From the IMG/VR virus record IMGVR_UViG_3300042564_002819, positions 186,001 through 250,000 of that record: a stretch of DNA of 64,000 nt. One strand, 5' to 3'. This DNA is from a virus. Position 1 is the first letter of the stretch. Every line of letters starts with the position of its first letter. Of the stretch, positions 1 through 8,779 are shown piece by piece. A program made the translations under genes and the position numbers. The notes beneath the pieces are model-generated. The model worked only from the letters and a program-made list of their open reading frames with translations. It had not been told where the DNA came from and did not search any database.

Positions 1-1
1 C

Positions 2-349
2 GATCTCGGTGCTGAATTTTATAATATGGGACTAATGCTTTTTAATTCAAATAATTTTAAAAAGTACTTAAAAAATCAAACTCCAAGAGAATTTATATCT
101 AGACCGGAATTTAAAGATTTTGTTGACGGAGTTGGATTTTATAGATGGTCAACGGATCAAATGCTGTTAAACTGGTGGGTTAAAAAAGAATCCATGAATG
201 TTAAAAACTTAGATTGGCGATGGAACGGTTTGTACAAAGGTATTGATGATAAGTACTTACAAGATGCACATTTTGTACATTTCTTCTTAAAGGATCTATT
301 GCCCGACCGTGGTGAAAATGTAGACCAACTCATGAAAGCTATTCGATGA
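2..349 (+). CDS. Partial glycosyltransferase, C-terminal part
   Basis: The reading frame is open to the left edge of the window, so the start lies outside; the ATG at 26 is probably internal. The visible part contains EFYNMGLMLFNS, the N-x-G-x-x-x-F-N type stretch seen late in GT-A (GT8-like) glycosyltransferases. It overlaps the next gene, also a glycosyltransferase, by 4 bases (ATGA), so the two are translationally coupled. The family call rests on this motif and the context. The substrate is unknown. Confidence 0.5.
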   Translation, partial: DLGAEFYNMGLMLFNSNNFKKYLKNQTPREFISRPEFKDFVDGVGFYRWSTDQMLLNWWVKKESMNVKNLDWRWNGLYKGIDDKYLQDAHFVHFFLKDLLPDRGENVDQLMKAIR

Positions 350-1020
350 AGAATATTATCCTACAGCATTTTGACGGCGAACTGAGAGAACTGGATAAAC
401 TTTCAATCGACAATATTAGTCAATATGCTGACATGATTGGTGCAGAATATAAACTTATTAGAGGTAAACCCTTTGACGACAGTTTAACTTCTCCGTGCCA
501 AAAGGTCCATATGATTGCTGAAGAGTGGGACGAATACAGTAATGTTCTGATGTTAGACATTGACATGTTTGCTCCTATTGGAATGGATGTAAATGTTTTT
601 GAACAACCCGGTGTAGGTCTTTATGGAGATGTACAAAAAAAACTTCATAAAGAACTTGTCAAAAAATACAAGTTGTTAGGAAGCTATTCAGCACCGTACT
701 GGGGTGGTGCAATCTATAAAATGTCTAGACCCATGAGACAATCTTTAAGAAACGGCCTAAACACAGACACTTCCTGGATGTTAAATTTTAGTCAACCCTA
801 TCGGTTTGAAGACGAAGGAATTATACACGTTCTAGCATATCTAGCTGGATTACTATCCAGTGACGACATGTACCTAGAACCTAAGTGGTGTCAATGCAGT
901 TTTCTACCAAATCCCGAGCAGGCCGGTTTTATACATATTAGGACAAAGGTAACTCCGCAAGGTCCTAAAAGAGAAAAAATAGAAAATTATAACGCTTTAG
1001 TAGAAGCAGGTGTCCTATGA
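346..1020 (+). CDS. GT-A fold glycosyltransferase
   Basis: A 224-residue protein with a short N-terminal beta strand and then VLMLDIDMFAP around residue 67, a DxD motif that in GT-A enzymes binds the metal and the nucleotide sugar. WGGAIYKM near residue 120 fits the later acceptor-side loop. It starts in an ATGA overlap with the preceding glycosyltransferase and ends in an ATGA overlap with the next, so three related genes form one translational unit. Presumed role: sugar transfer to a surface glycan. Donor and acceptor cannot be read from sequence. Confidence 0.65.
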   Translation: MKNIILQHFDGELRELDKLSIDNISQYADMIGAEYKLIRGKPFDDSLTSPCQKVHMIAEEWDEYSNVLMLDIDMFAPIGMDVNVFEQPGVGLYGDVQKKLHKELVKKYKLLGSYSAPYWGGAIYKMSRPMRQSLRNGLNTDTSWMLNFSQPYRFEDEGIIHVLAYLAGLLSSDDMYLEPKWCQCSFLPNPEQAGFIHIRTKVTPQGPKREKIENYNALVEAGVL

Positions 1021-1835
1021 AAAATTTAATCTATCAAGTTTGGGCAGGCAAATTAAGACCTGGATGTGAATATAGTGCTAAACTTGTAAAAGAATATGCC
1101 GATCGTATCGGAGCCGATTATCGTCTTGATATCGATCCTAATATTGCAAGTTCTAAATGTGACGTTCCAATGTATTTTGAGTGGCTGAATCCTCTTTTGG
1201 ATGATTCATTCCTTGAGTACGATAATGTTGCTGTACTAGACCTAGACGTATATCCTGTAGACGGGTTAACAGAAGATATTTTCCAAGTTAGCTTAGGATA
1301 TGACTGTGGTATTTGTACAGAACCTTTCCAGGGTAAGTATCGTGCTTCTACTACTATAGGCGGACATATTAATGCTCAGAATGACGATGCATGGGCAAAG
1401 TCTGTAAAGAAACTGTATGATGTAGATCTTCCGAGAGACAGCGACGGTTATCTAAAAGTTTATAATGCTGGTGTAGTAGTGTTCTCTAAAGAGGCACTTA
1501 ATATCGCTCGTCGTAGTTTTATTCCCTTTCAACAGTACATCAATGACATGCGTAAAGAAGGATTTAGACGATTCTATACAGTAGATCAAAACTATTTCCA
1601 CGTTATGATGTGTAAGTACTACAACTATATAGAAATGCACAAGGGTTGGAACAGCTATATTCATTACGTTCGTGGCCCGTTGGGTGTGAAAACTCCTATA
1701 CATGATGGAAGACCTTCTGGCGATGATGGAGAAACACGGTTGGTCCATATCCAGCTAAGTAATGCTGATTATTTCTCTGACGAAAAGCTTTATAACATCA
1801 CAAATAAGCCAATCTCTGAATGGAAGCTTGATTAA
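1017..1835 (+). CDS. GT-A fold glycosyltransferase
   Basis: A 272-residue protein whose N-terminus (MKNLIYQVWAGKL) resembles the upstream paralogue (MKNIILQHFDGEL). The DxD motif lies in VAVLDLDVYPVDG near residue 75, and YNAGVVVFS near 150 is the conserved N-x-G-V stretch of GT8-like enzymes. It overlaps the previous gene by 4 bases. Likely a tandem duplicate that has diverged in acceptor choice. Confidence 0.65.
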   Translation: MKNLIYQVWAGKLRPGCEYSAKLVKEYADRIGADYRLDIDPNIASSKCDVPMYFEWLNPLLDDSFLEYDNVAVLDLDVYPVDGLTEDIFQVSLGYDCGICTEPFQGKYRASTTIGGHINAQNDDAWAKSVKKLYDVDLPRDSDGYLKVYNAGVVVFSKEALNIARRSFIPFQQYINDMRKEGFRRFYTVDQNYFHVMMCKYYNYIEMHKGWNSYIHYVRGPLGVKTPIHDGRPSGDDGETRLVHIQLSNADYFSDEKLYNITNKPISEWKLD

Positions 1836-1877
1836 AGAGTTTGATTGTTTTTGAGATTTAAATGGAGGTAAAAAAGA

Positions 1878-2456
1878 TTGATTAACGCAGAATTGGGTCA
1901 TGTAAAAAATTTAATAGAGTTCAATGAAGACATTCGTAAACAGCACGAAGAAGCTCACGGAGAAGATTATTGCCAAATCTTTGATGCTATTACCAAATAC
2001 ATGAAAGAATGCAAAACTTATATGGAACTCGGTACTCACCACGGCGGCACGGCATCTGCGGCAATGCTTACTAAACCAGATCGAGTTCTATTAGTTGATA
2101 TAGACATGTCAAGATATAATAAATTCTTAGCATCAATTGCACAAGAATGGTGCAATCAAAACAACATCGAATTGATTGTAAAAGAAGCAGATTCTACTTC
2201 CGTTGACACAACTAGTATAACTGATATGTTAGTTATTGATTCCTATCATCATCCAAAGCATATGAAAAAAGAATTAAATCTTCACGGTAGCAATGTTCGT
2301 AAGTACATTATTGCCCACGATACAAGTATTGTTAATGGCGAGCCAAATGATTCGCTTTATCAATGTATGAAACAATTTGCCGACGTAAACGGATGGGAAG
2401 TTGTGGAACGCGGCACTACTAATGTCGGTTATACTGTATTAAAGAAAATACAATAA
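1878..2456 (+). CDS. Class I SAM-dependent methyltransferase-like protein
   Basis: A 192-residue protein. YMELGTHHGGTAS near residue 49 is a motif I-like glycine loop of the CmcI/cephalosporin-hydroxylase type of Rossmann methyltransferases. VLLVDIDMS follows as motif II, and DMLVIDSYHHPKHMKKEL fits the later metal-binding His/Asp region. The start is TTG at 1878, chosen because GGAGG lies about 9 bases upstream and no ATG is available. Role inferred: O-methylation or hydroxylation of a sugar in the glycan pathway of its neighbours. Confidence 0.5.
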   Translation: MINAELGHVKNLIEFNEDIRKQHEEAHGEDYCQIFDAITKYMKECKTYMELGTHHGGTASAAMLTKPDRVLLVDIDMSRYNKFLASIAQEWCNQNNIELIVKEADSTSVDTTSITDMLVIDSYHHPKHMKKELNLHGSNVRKYIIAHDTSIVNGEPNDSLYQCMKQFADVNGWEVVERGTTNVGYTVLKKIQ

Positions 2457-3193
2457 TGCTCTGGGATACACTTTTAATTGAGATAGAAGCTGAACTTAAG
2501 TCTAGAGAAGACGATTTCTTAAGAGGTCCTACTATAGCAAAAACTGTATGTCCTGTTGGTACAAAAACAGTTCCAGAATTATTAGAAACTCTTAGAATAA
2601 AAGATACAGATATATTAAGCGTAATGAAAGATACAAAATGGGGGAAACCCGTGTTGCATCCTGTATTTAAAGTTAGTCTTTCAACAGCACAAACAGGCCG
2701 TTATATCAAATTAATGAAAGACTATTTCAATATTATACCTTATACAGACTTGGATCATATCGTTGATCTCGGCGGCGGCTTCGGAAACATGTATAGGATA
2801 ATGAGCACACTAGGTTATAAGAAAAAATATCAAATAATTGATTTTCCTATAATGCACAAATTGCAAAGAAAATATTTGTCAAAAATTTGTACTGATATAT
2901 CGAACCTAGAACAAATCGATCTTGATATGGAAAAGGCCGTCCCAACAGGTAAATCTATGTTGATTGCTACGCATTCTGTAAACGAAATGCCCATGGATAC
3001 TAGAAAAAAGATAGAATCTTACTACAAGAATTATGATTATATATTCTTTAATCATAATAAAACGTTTGACGATATAGATAATATCCAGTATTTCCAAGAA
3101 TTAATGGACATGTTAAAATCTGACTATCGTATTCACGATTTTAATTGTAATATACACCAATCTCATCATTTTAAATTATTTCAAAGACTCTGA
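2456..3193 (+). CDS. Putative sugar O-methyltransferase
   Basis: A 245-residue protein. HIVDLGGGFGNMYRI near residue 102 is the SAM-binding glycine loop, followed by YQIIDFPIMH, typical of the 'putative sugar O-methyltransferase' family of bacterial and phage glycan loci. MLIATHSVNEMP near 165 is the motif IV region. It starts one base into the previous stop, so it is coupled to it. It likely caps a sugar in the same glycan. Confidence 0.55.
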   Translation: MLWDTLLIEIEAELKSREDDFLRGPTIAKTVCPVGTKTVPELLETLRIKDTDILSVMKDTKWGKPVLHPVFKVSLSTAQTGRYIKLMKDYFNIIPYTDLDHIVDLGGGFGNMYRIMSTLGYKKKYQIIDFPIMHKLQRKYLSKICTDISNLEQIDLDMEKAVPTGKSMLIATHSVNEMPMDTRKKIESYYKNYDYIFFNHNKTFDDIDNIQYFQELMDMLKSDYRIHDFNCNIHQSHHFKLFQRL

Positions 3194-3194
3194 T

Positions 3195-3854
3195 ATGAAA
3201 GCATATATCATTACAATTTTTGATAATCAAGATAGTGTCAAACATGCAAATATCTGCCTACAGTCGATTAAAGATACAAACTCTGATCTTGATGCTCAAC
3301 TATTCTCAGCAATCACGCCGGATACTATGTTTAATGTAACCTGGACGTGGCCTGCACGTAAAAAACAAACGTGTAATAAAACTGGACTTATTTTAACCGC
3401 TTATAAAAATGCAGACATTAACAAAAGAATTGCCTGTGCTCAAAGTCATTATATGCTTTGGAAAAAATGTGTAGAATTAAACGAAACTATTTGTATTTTA
3501 GAGCATGATGCTTTTTTTATAAAAAAATTTAATTTAACAGATTTTTCTGGCGGTGCAATGTCAATAAACTCGCCGTTAGATGCTACATTTAAAGATCGAG
3601 AGTATGACTCTTTGTTAGAAAATAAAGAAAACGAAGTCCCGTGGGTCACTGAAATAAATATACCGCAAGGACTTCCTGGCAATAGTGCTTATATAATTAA
3701 ACCTTGGGCTGCTAAAAAAGCAATAGAATTACAAGACACCGTTGGATGGTGGCCAAATGATGCTATACTTTGTAAACAGTTATGTTCGTGGTTAACAGTT
3801 TATAAACCTTACTTTACTATATTACAGAATATCAAATCAACAACAGTGAATTAA
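3195..3854 (+). CDS. Glycosyltransferase family 25-like protein
   Basis: A 219-residue protein. RIACAQSHYMLWKKC near residue 78, CILEHDAFF near 98 and GNSAYIIKPWAAKKAIE near 160 match the order of conserved blocks in LOS/LPS family 25 glycosyltransferases. In these the acidic pair E-x-D binds the metal-sugar nucleotide. It begins two bases after the methyltransferase stop, so it belongs to the same operon. Substrate unknown. Confidence 0.65.
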   Translation: MKAYIITIFDNQDSVKHANICLQSIKDTNSDLDAQLFSAITPDTMFNVTWTWPARKKQTCNKTGLILTAYKNADINKRIACAQSHYMLWKKCVELNETICILEHDAFFIKKFNLTDFSGGAMSINSPLDATFKDREYDSLLENKENEVPWVTEINIPQGLPGNSAYIIKPWAAKKAIELQDTVGWWPNDAILCKQLCSWLTVYKPYFTILQNIKSTTVN

Positions 3855-4517
3855 ATGATAGATTTAAAAAAATATAAAGCAGATAGATCTGCAATGAATA
3901 TTACTGCGGAAGACGCATTGTGGGCCAGTAACATTCTTAATGATGATTTTATAAAAAATTGGATTGAACGTAATCCGGAAAATTATTTTGCAAGAGAAAA
4001 ATATTACCCACCTTTTGAAAAGAAAACCAATGAAAAGGTTGCAGTAATTAATTTTTTAAAATTAAAAAACTCTAGTCCAAAAACTGTGCTAGATATTAGT
4101 ACAGGTGCTGGACAGTTTATTAAACTATGTAAAGAATTAGGACACGATGTCGAAGGTACTGAAACACAGCAAAAGTTAGATACTACTGCTACAGAAATAC
4201 ACACCCACTATGGTGTAAACGTTTTTGAACTTACAATACAACACGGTAAAGAAATAAAGTTTGAAAAAAGCTACGACTATATTACATCTTTAAGAACACA
4301 ATTTAACGATCTTGGAGTTTTATGGACTAGTAATGATTGGAAAAACTTTAAAGAAAACATGTTTGATTATTTAAACCCTAACGGAACACTTTTTTTAAAA
4401 ACTAATTTAAAAATTCAAAAGCACGATGTTGGAAGAAAGCAGCAAGAAATGATAAACGCTTTCGGCCCACCTCTTCTTGGCTGGAATAGTTTTACATATT
4501 GTCTCAAAAAAGTATAA
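3855..4517 (+). CDS. SAM-dependent methyltransferase
   Basis: A 220-residue protein. TVLDISTGAGQFIKLCKELG near residue 75 is motif I of class I methyltransferases, with the acidic motif II residue in HDVEGTE. It abuts the preceding GT25-like gene without a gap. A C-terminal NPNGTLFLKTNL block resembles beta strand 5. The substrate is probably a glycan or sugar nucleotide, by context. Confidence 0.55.
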   Translation: MIDLKKYKADRSAMNITAEDALWASNILNDDFIKNWIERNPENYFAREKYYPPFEKKTNEKVAVINFLKLKNSSPKTVLDISTGAGQFIKLCKELGHDVEGTETQQKLDTTATEIHTHYGVNVFELTIQHGKEIKFEKSYDYITSLRTQFNDLGVLWTSNDWKNFKENMFDYLNPNGTLFLKTNLKIQKHDVGRKQQEMINAFGPPLLGWNSFTYCLKKV

Positions 4518-4533
4518 CCAGAAAAAAGCGGGT

Positions 4534-4541
4534 TATAAATA
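4534..4541 (+). promoter_or_regulatory. T4-type late promoter match (TATAAATA)
   Basis: Exact TATAAATA lies 6 bases before the ATG at 4547, so the transcript would be almost leaderless. In AT-rich DNA this may be a chance match. Confidence 0.25.
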
Positions 4542-4546
4542 GTTGC

Positions 4547-5314
4547 ATGGATAAACGAATTGTACTTATTACTGGCGGGTTCGACCCATTACACAGCGGA
4601 CACATTGCATATTTTAAAGCAGCAAAGTCTTTAGGAAATTATTTAATTGTCGGCGTTAACAGTGATGCATGGTTAACTAGAAAAAAAGGTAAACCTTTTA
4701 TGCCATGGACAGAACGAGCTGAGATTATAAAAGAGCTTGGTATGGTCGATGAAGTTATTGATTTTGATGACAACGATAACAGTGCAAATTTTGCAATATA
4801 TAAATGTTTACAAAAATATCCTAATCACAAAATTATTTTTGCAAATGGAGGGGATCGTGTTCCTGAAAACTGTCCAGAATACATTTATAAAAATACTCCG
4901 TGGGTAGAATTTGCTTTTGGTGTCGGTGGCGAAGACAAGAAAAATTCATCTAGTTGGATTTTAGAAGAATGGAAAAATCCAAAAACTTTAAGAGACTGGG
5001 GTTGGTATAGAGTACTTGACGACAAACCTGGATACAAAGTAAAAGAACTTGTTATCGAACCTGGAAAAAGTCTAAGTGATCAAAGACACTTTTTAAGATT
5101 AGAACATTGGTATGTTCTAAAAGGATCCTGTACTCTTAAAACAGAATATAAAAATATTACGCAAAAAATAGAATTAAATGAACTAACTTCCGGATATGTA
5201 ATAGGAAAAGAGGTATGGCATAAAGTTACTAATAATACAGAAAACTTTTGTCATATTTTAGAAGTACAATACGGCGAAAAATGTGTGGAGAATGATATTG
5301 AACGAAGAAATTAA
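4547..5314 (+). CDS. Nucleotidyltransferase (HxGH) fused to a cupin
   Basis: About 255 residues. ITGGFDPLHSGHIAYFKAAK at the N-terminus is the HxGH signature of cytidylyltransferases (RfaE C-terminal domain or glycerol-3-phosphate cytidylyltransferase type), and MPWTERAEIIKEL follows as usual. From about residue 150, WGWYRVLDDKPGYKVKEL through LEHWYVLKGSC is a cupin like the C-terminal domain of mannose-6-phosphate isomerases. The fusion suggests one protein that activates and isomerises or senses a sugar phosphate. The ATG at 4547 is preferred over an in-frame start at 4499 because the extra residues are basic and unlike the family. Confidence 0.7.
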   Translation: MDKRIVLITGGFDPLHSGHIAYFKAAKSLGNYLIVGVNSDAWLTRKKGKPFMPWTERAEIIKELGMVDEVIDFDDNDNSANFAIYKCLQKYPNHKIIFANGGDRVPENCPEYIYKNTPWVEFAFGVGGEDKKNSSSWILEEWKNPKTLRDWGWYRVLDDKPGYKVKELVIEPGKSLSDQRHFLRLEHWYVLKGSCTLKTEYKNITQKIELNELTSGYVIGKEVWHKVTNNTENFCHILEVQYGEKCVENDIERRN

Positions 5315-6104
5315 ACCGTTAAAAATTTTTATAGGTTGGGATAGCAGAGAAGATATTGCATACCAAGTTGCTAGACAAAGCATCTTAGACCATGCAACTG
5401 TTCCTGTAGAAATTGTTCCTCTAAAACAAAAGCAACTTAAAAAAGAAGATTTATACTGGCGGGCAGTTGATAAACTAGCTGCAACAGAATTTACATATAC
5501 TCGATATCTAATTCCGGAACTTACTAATTTCGAAGGTTGGGCTCTCTTTATTGATTGTGACTTTTTATTTTTAGAAGATGTTGCTAAGTTATTTGAACTA
5601 GTAGATGACAAGTATGCAATAATGTGTGCTCAGCACGATTATAATCCTCCTACTGGTGTAAAGATGGATGGTAAATTGCAGACTCAATATCCTAGAAAGA
5701 ATTGGTCTAGCATGATGTTAATAAACTGCGGCCATCCAAAAAACAAAGTTTTAACAAAAGATCTTGTTAACAATCCTGCAAAAACTGGTGCTTATTTTCA
5801 TAGATTTTCTTGGCTAGATGACACTGATATTGGTTCTGTAAGTTACGAGTGGAACTGGCTTGTAAATTGGTATCAAGAACCCACTGACGGCAAACCAAAA
5901 GTATTACATTATACAGAAGGCGGCCCGTGGTTTGAAGAATATCAAGATTGCGAATACGCAGCAGAGTGGTGCAAAGTTGCTAATAGATGCTATGCATCTA
6001 TTGTTGATAACTTAACAAAAGAAATAAAGACAATCAGTAACCGACACATTGACATAGATGATATAACTTATACAAATCAAAAAAAAAATTATTTAAACAC
6101 ATAA
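5283..6104 (+). CDS. GT8-like glycosyltransferase
   Basis: A 273-residue protein; the start at 5283 or the ATG at 5292 cannot be separated. IFIGWDSREDIAYQVARQSI at the N-terminus and ALFIDCDFLFL near residue 90 (DxD) are typical of GT8-like enzymes. SSMMLINCGHP near 140 is the conserved N-C-G variant of the N-x-G block. Its end contains ten A residues in a row (6079-6088), where the minus-one frame opens into the next gene; see that entry. Confidence 0.65.
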   Translation: MWRMILNEEIKPLKIFIGWDSREDIAYQVARQSILDHATVPVEIVPLKQKQLKKEDLYWRAVDKLAATEFTYTRYLIPELTNFEGWALFIDCDFLFLEDVAKLFELVDDKYAIMCAQHDYNPPTGVKMDGKLQTQYPRKNWSSMMLINCGHPKNKVLTKDLVNNPAKTGAYFHRFSWLDDTDIGSVSYEWNWLVNWYQEPTDGKPKVLHYTEGGPWFEEYQDCEYAAEWCKVANRCYASIVDNLTKEIKTISNRHIDIDDITYTNQKKNYLNT

Positions 6105-6997
6105 TACACTCTATAATAGATCCTAATGAAAAATATTATCCTTTATCGAAGGAAGAAGCACTAAAGTTATGGAATAACGAAATGGGAAATAAAATTGCAG
6201 CAATCGACAGCGAAGGTGGCGTAAATTATAAATCAAAAGGCCATTTGTATGACCCGTATCTTACTAACTTTATTATAGGATCTGGTGGATATATTAGCAG
6301 TTGGTCAGAAGAAGAAAACACTGATACTTCGTTAGTTATACGAGGCCTCGGCGGCGGTAGCAGAAAAGCTATAAAACATTGCTGGAAAACAGGCCGAACA
6401 TTTTACGCTATCGACACTGGATATTTAGGAAATGTAAAGACTAAAATTTGGAATAGAGTTAGTAAAAATTCATTACAAAATTTAGGTCCTATCGTTAATA
6501 GACCAACTGATCGACTTAAACTGTTGAACTATAAATTTAATCAATTTACCCCGGGTAGAAAAATATTAATATGTCCACCTAGTGATAAAGTAATGGATCT
6601 TTGGGATCAACCATCCCCGCAACAATGGACAGAAAATGTTATAAAAGAATTAAAACAATACACAGACCGACCTATTGAAGTTCGACTTAAGCCGGATAGA
6701 ACCGAGCGTGTTAATAATAATTCTATTCAATCTGCATTAAGCGACGATGTTTACTGCTTGGTTACATATAATAGTATAGCAGCAACCGAGGCATTGTTAT
6801 TTGGAAAACCTGCAATTGCACTAGGACAAAACGCTGCACAAGTTTTGTGTAACAAAGAATTAAAAGACATAGAAAATCTAAAAATTCCAAAAAAGGATGA
6901 GATGTTAGCATTTGCTGCTCATTTAAGTTATTGTCAATTTAATCAGGCCGAATTTGCTAACGGTACAGCATGGCGTATAGTAAATGAGAGTCGTTAG
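6089..6997 (+). CDS. GT-B-like glycosyltransferase, N-terminally odd
   Basis: The clear protein starts at an ATG at 6182 (271 residues), but the same frame upstream is open back to 6062. It reads like real coding sequence (DPNEKYYPLSKEEALKLWNN) without any ATG, GTG or TTG. It aligns by eye with the middle of the neighbours at 6984 and 8780, which have about 60 more N-terminal residues. The missing part ends at the A10 run in the preceding gene. Either an A AAA AAA minus-one frameshift joins the two genes, or a deletion or sequencing indel has fused them. The start given here is only the point after the A run. Confidence 0.5.
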   Translation, partial: LFKHIIHSIIDPNEKYYPLSKEEALKLWNNEMGNKIAAIDSEGGVNYKSKGHLYDPYLTNFIIGSGGYISSWSEEENTDTSLVIRGLGGGSRKAIKHCWKTGRTFYAIDTGYLGNVKTKIWNRVSKNSLQNLGPIVNRPTDRLKLLNYKFNQFTPGRKILICPPSDKVMDLWDQPSPQQWTENVIKELKQYTDRPIEVRLKPDRTERVNNNSIQSALSDDVYCLVTYNSIAATEALLFGKPAIALGQNAAQVLCNKELKDIENLKIPKKDEMLAFAAHLSYCQFNQAEFANGTAWRIVNESR

Positions 6998-7919
6998 TTA
7001 TATTAATGTTGTACCTTTAAAAAATAAATCACAAGAGAAGTCTGATCTTTTAACAAAGTTTATTAAAGGTGTAAATGCATCAGGAGATACAGGAATTATA
7101 CATACTGGATATAATCTTGTAGATTCGGATGTTGCAATAATTCAAGGTTGGCAACACGAGAGGGGCAAAAATGCCCCTCATCTACAATTAAGACAACAGA
7201 TTATTGATACTCAAATATCTAAGAAAAAATTTGTATGTACTGCTGACAGTAATCTATTTCTTTACGCAAACAAGTCTAACGAACCTTATCATTATTTAAG
7301 ATACAGTTTAAACGGTGTTTTTCCTAATACAGGAATATATTTTGACAAAAATACTGATCCGTCGAGGTGGGATCAAATACAACGTGATACAAGTATAGCC
7401 CTACAATCTCAAAAAACAACAGGAAAAAATATTGTGCTGTTTTGTCAAAGAAACGGCGGATGGAGCATGGGATCTGAAAATGTAACCGATTGGGTTAAAA
7501 GCACTGTTTTTAAAATTAGAAAATATTCCGATAGACCCATTGTTGTTCGACCACATCCTGGAGACAAACAAGCTGCTGAATACTTTAATCCAAAAAAGAC
7601 TAGTTTAAGACATCTAAATAATGTAACTATTAGTAACTTTGATACTCCATTAGAAATAGATTTAAAGGATGCATGGTGTGTGGTTAACCATAACAGCAGT
7701 AGTATAGTTGGTCCTATAATAAAAGGATATCCAGCATTTATAACAGATCCTATCAAAAGTCAGTGTGCCGAAGTTACACACCATTCGTTTGAGTTTATAG
7801 AGAATCCTAAAGAGTTTGATAGACTATCGTGGTTACAAAGAATTTCCATGTTTCATTGGAAATTTAGCGAACTAGAAGATGGCAGTGCGTGGAAGCATAT
7901 ACGAAATTACTGCCAATAA
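6984..7919 (+). CDS. GT-B-like glycan transferase (CDP-glycerol transferase/KpsS-like)
   Basis: A 311-residue protein. RPIVVRPHPGDKQAAEYF near residue 180 and VVNHNSSSIVGPIIKGYPAF near 235 are the R-P-H-P and N-S-S-x-x-x-E/G-x-P blocks of polyglycerophosphate/capsule transferases of GT-B fold. It overlaps the previous gene by 14 bases. It is one of three related copies in this cluster (6.1, 7.0 and 8.8 kb). Confidence 0.55.
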   Translation: MRVVSYINVVPLKNKSQEKSDLLTKFIKGVNASGDTGIIHTGYNLVDSDVAIIQGWQHERGKNAPHLQLRQQIIDTQISKKKFVCTADSNLFLYANKSNEPYHYLRYSLNGVFPNTGIYFDKNTDPSRWDQIQRDTSIALQSQKTTGKNIVLFCQRNGGWSMGSENVTDWVKSTVFKIRKYSDRPIVVRPHPGDKQAAEYFNPKKTSLRHLNNVTISNFDTPLEIDLKDAWCVVNHNSSSIVGPIIKGYPAFITDPIKSQCAEVTHHSFEFIENPKEFDRLSWLQRISMFHWKFSELEDGSAWKHIRNYCQ

Positions 7920-8743
7920 CTATTTTTATGTTGTGTGATTATATCTGTTTTTTTAGATTTTCCAAGTGACTTTCTGTCACCCTTCATATGATCCATCCAC
8001 TTACCTAGTTTACTGTTAATCAACGGATGGCCGCCACCACCTGATTTTGCACCAATCAATTTTAGTTCGGCTGTATAATCGATAACATTAGGATGTCTAA
8101 TTTTTAAAGAATTAAGAATCTTTCCAAATACAAATGAGTCATGCCATTCATCTAATTTAAAAATTCCATTTTCTGCATCTTCGTACATGCGTTCAAACTC
8201 TTGTAAAAATTCTTTACATGTTACATCGTGCAAGTTAAGTCCGTAGAAACCACATTCGGGCCATGACTGAGATTCCGAACCTCTTCCTACATAAGTAATC
8301 CAACTGGTTTTTGGCAATATTTCTAACCAATCATCATAATTCCAAGTTGAATGTATGAAGCTATCTGCATCCATCCACACAACCCAGTCGTCACCTTTTG
8401 TACATGCATCAAAAACTGCATATACTTTATTTGCAAATCTCACAGCATCCCATTTAAATTCTTTATGAAAATCTCTAGGACGACGTTCTGGCCACGGACA
8501 CTTACCATTTGCTTTTGGAACATTTTTCCACTTTTCTTTAAATTTAGATAATTTAGGAAGAACTTCTTTGGCGTTTAGTATAGTAATTTGATTTGTGTCT
8601 GGATTAATAGGAAAGCAGTCTTCTGCATACACAACTAATTTTATTTTTTTATCAACATTTTTTGAAAATGAATCAATGAATCGTTGACCATATAAATCCA
8701 TCCCGGGTTTATGAAAAGTTGTAATCACAGTTATGTTAGTCAT
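7907..8743 (-). CDS. GT-A fold glycosyltransferase, reverse strand
   Basis: A 278-residue protein. VVWMDADSFIH near residue 120 gives the DxD motif, and TVITTFHKPGMDLYG at the N-terminus is the first Rossmann strand. It is the only minus-strand gene in the first 17.9 kb. It converges on the previous gene with a 13-base overlap and diverges from the next, so it looks like a later insertion into the cluster. Confidence 0.6.
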   Translation of the reverse strand: MTNITVITTFHKPGMDLYGQRFIDSFSKNVDKKIKLVVYAEDCFPINPDTNQITILNAKEVLPKLSKFKEKWKNVPKANGKCPWPERRPRDFHKEFKWDAVRFANKVYAVFDACTKGDDWVVWMDADSFIHSTWNYDDWLEILPKTSWITYVGRGSESQSWPECGFYGLNLHDVTCKEFLQEFERMYEDAENGIFKLDEWHDSFVFGKILNSLKIRHPNVIDYTAELKLIGAKSGGGGHPLINSKLGKWMDHMKGDRKSLGKSKKTDIITQHKNSYWQ

Positions 8744-8755
8744 GAGTTGTCCTTA

Positions 8756-8763
8756 TTAAATAG
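8756..8763 (+). promoter_or_regulatory. Weak late-promoter-like site (TTAAATAG)
   Basis: It lies 17 bases before the ATG at 8780, in the divergent gap after the minus-strand gene, where a promoter is needed. Two mismatches to the T4 late consensus. Confidence 0.25.
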
Positions 8764-8779
8764 CTATAGGTATTTACAA

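Noticed and set aside
1452-1748. 98-codon minus-strand open frame
   Set aside because: Shadow of the 1017 glycosyltransferase; no start signals.
5258-5611. 117-codon minus-strand open frame
   Set aside because: Antisense to the GT8-like gene with the usual glycosyltransferase motifs.
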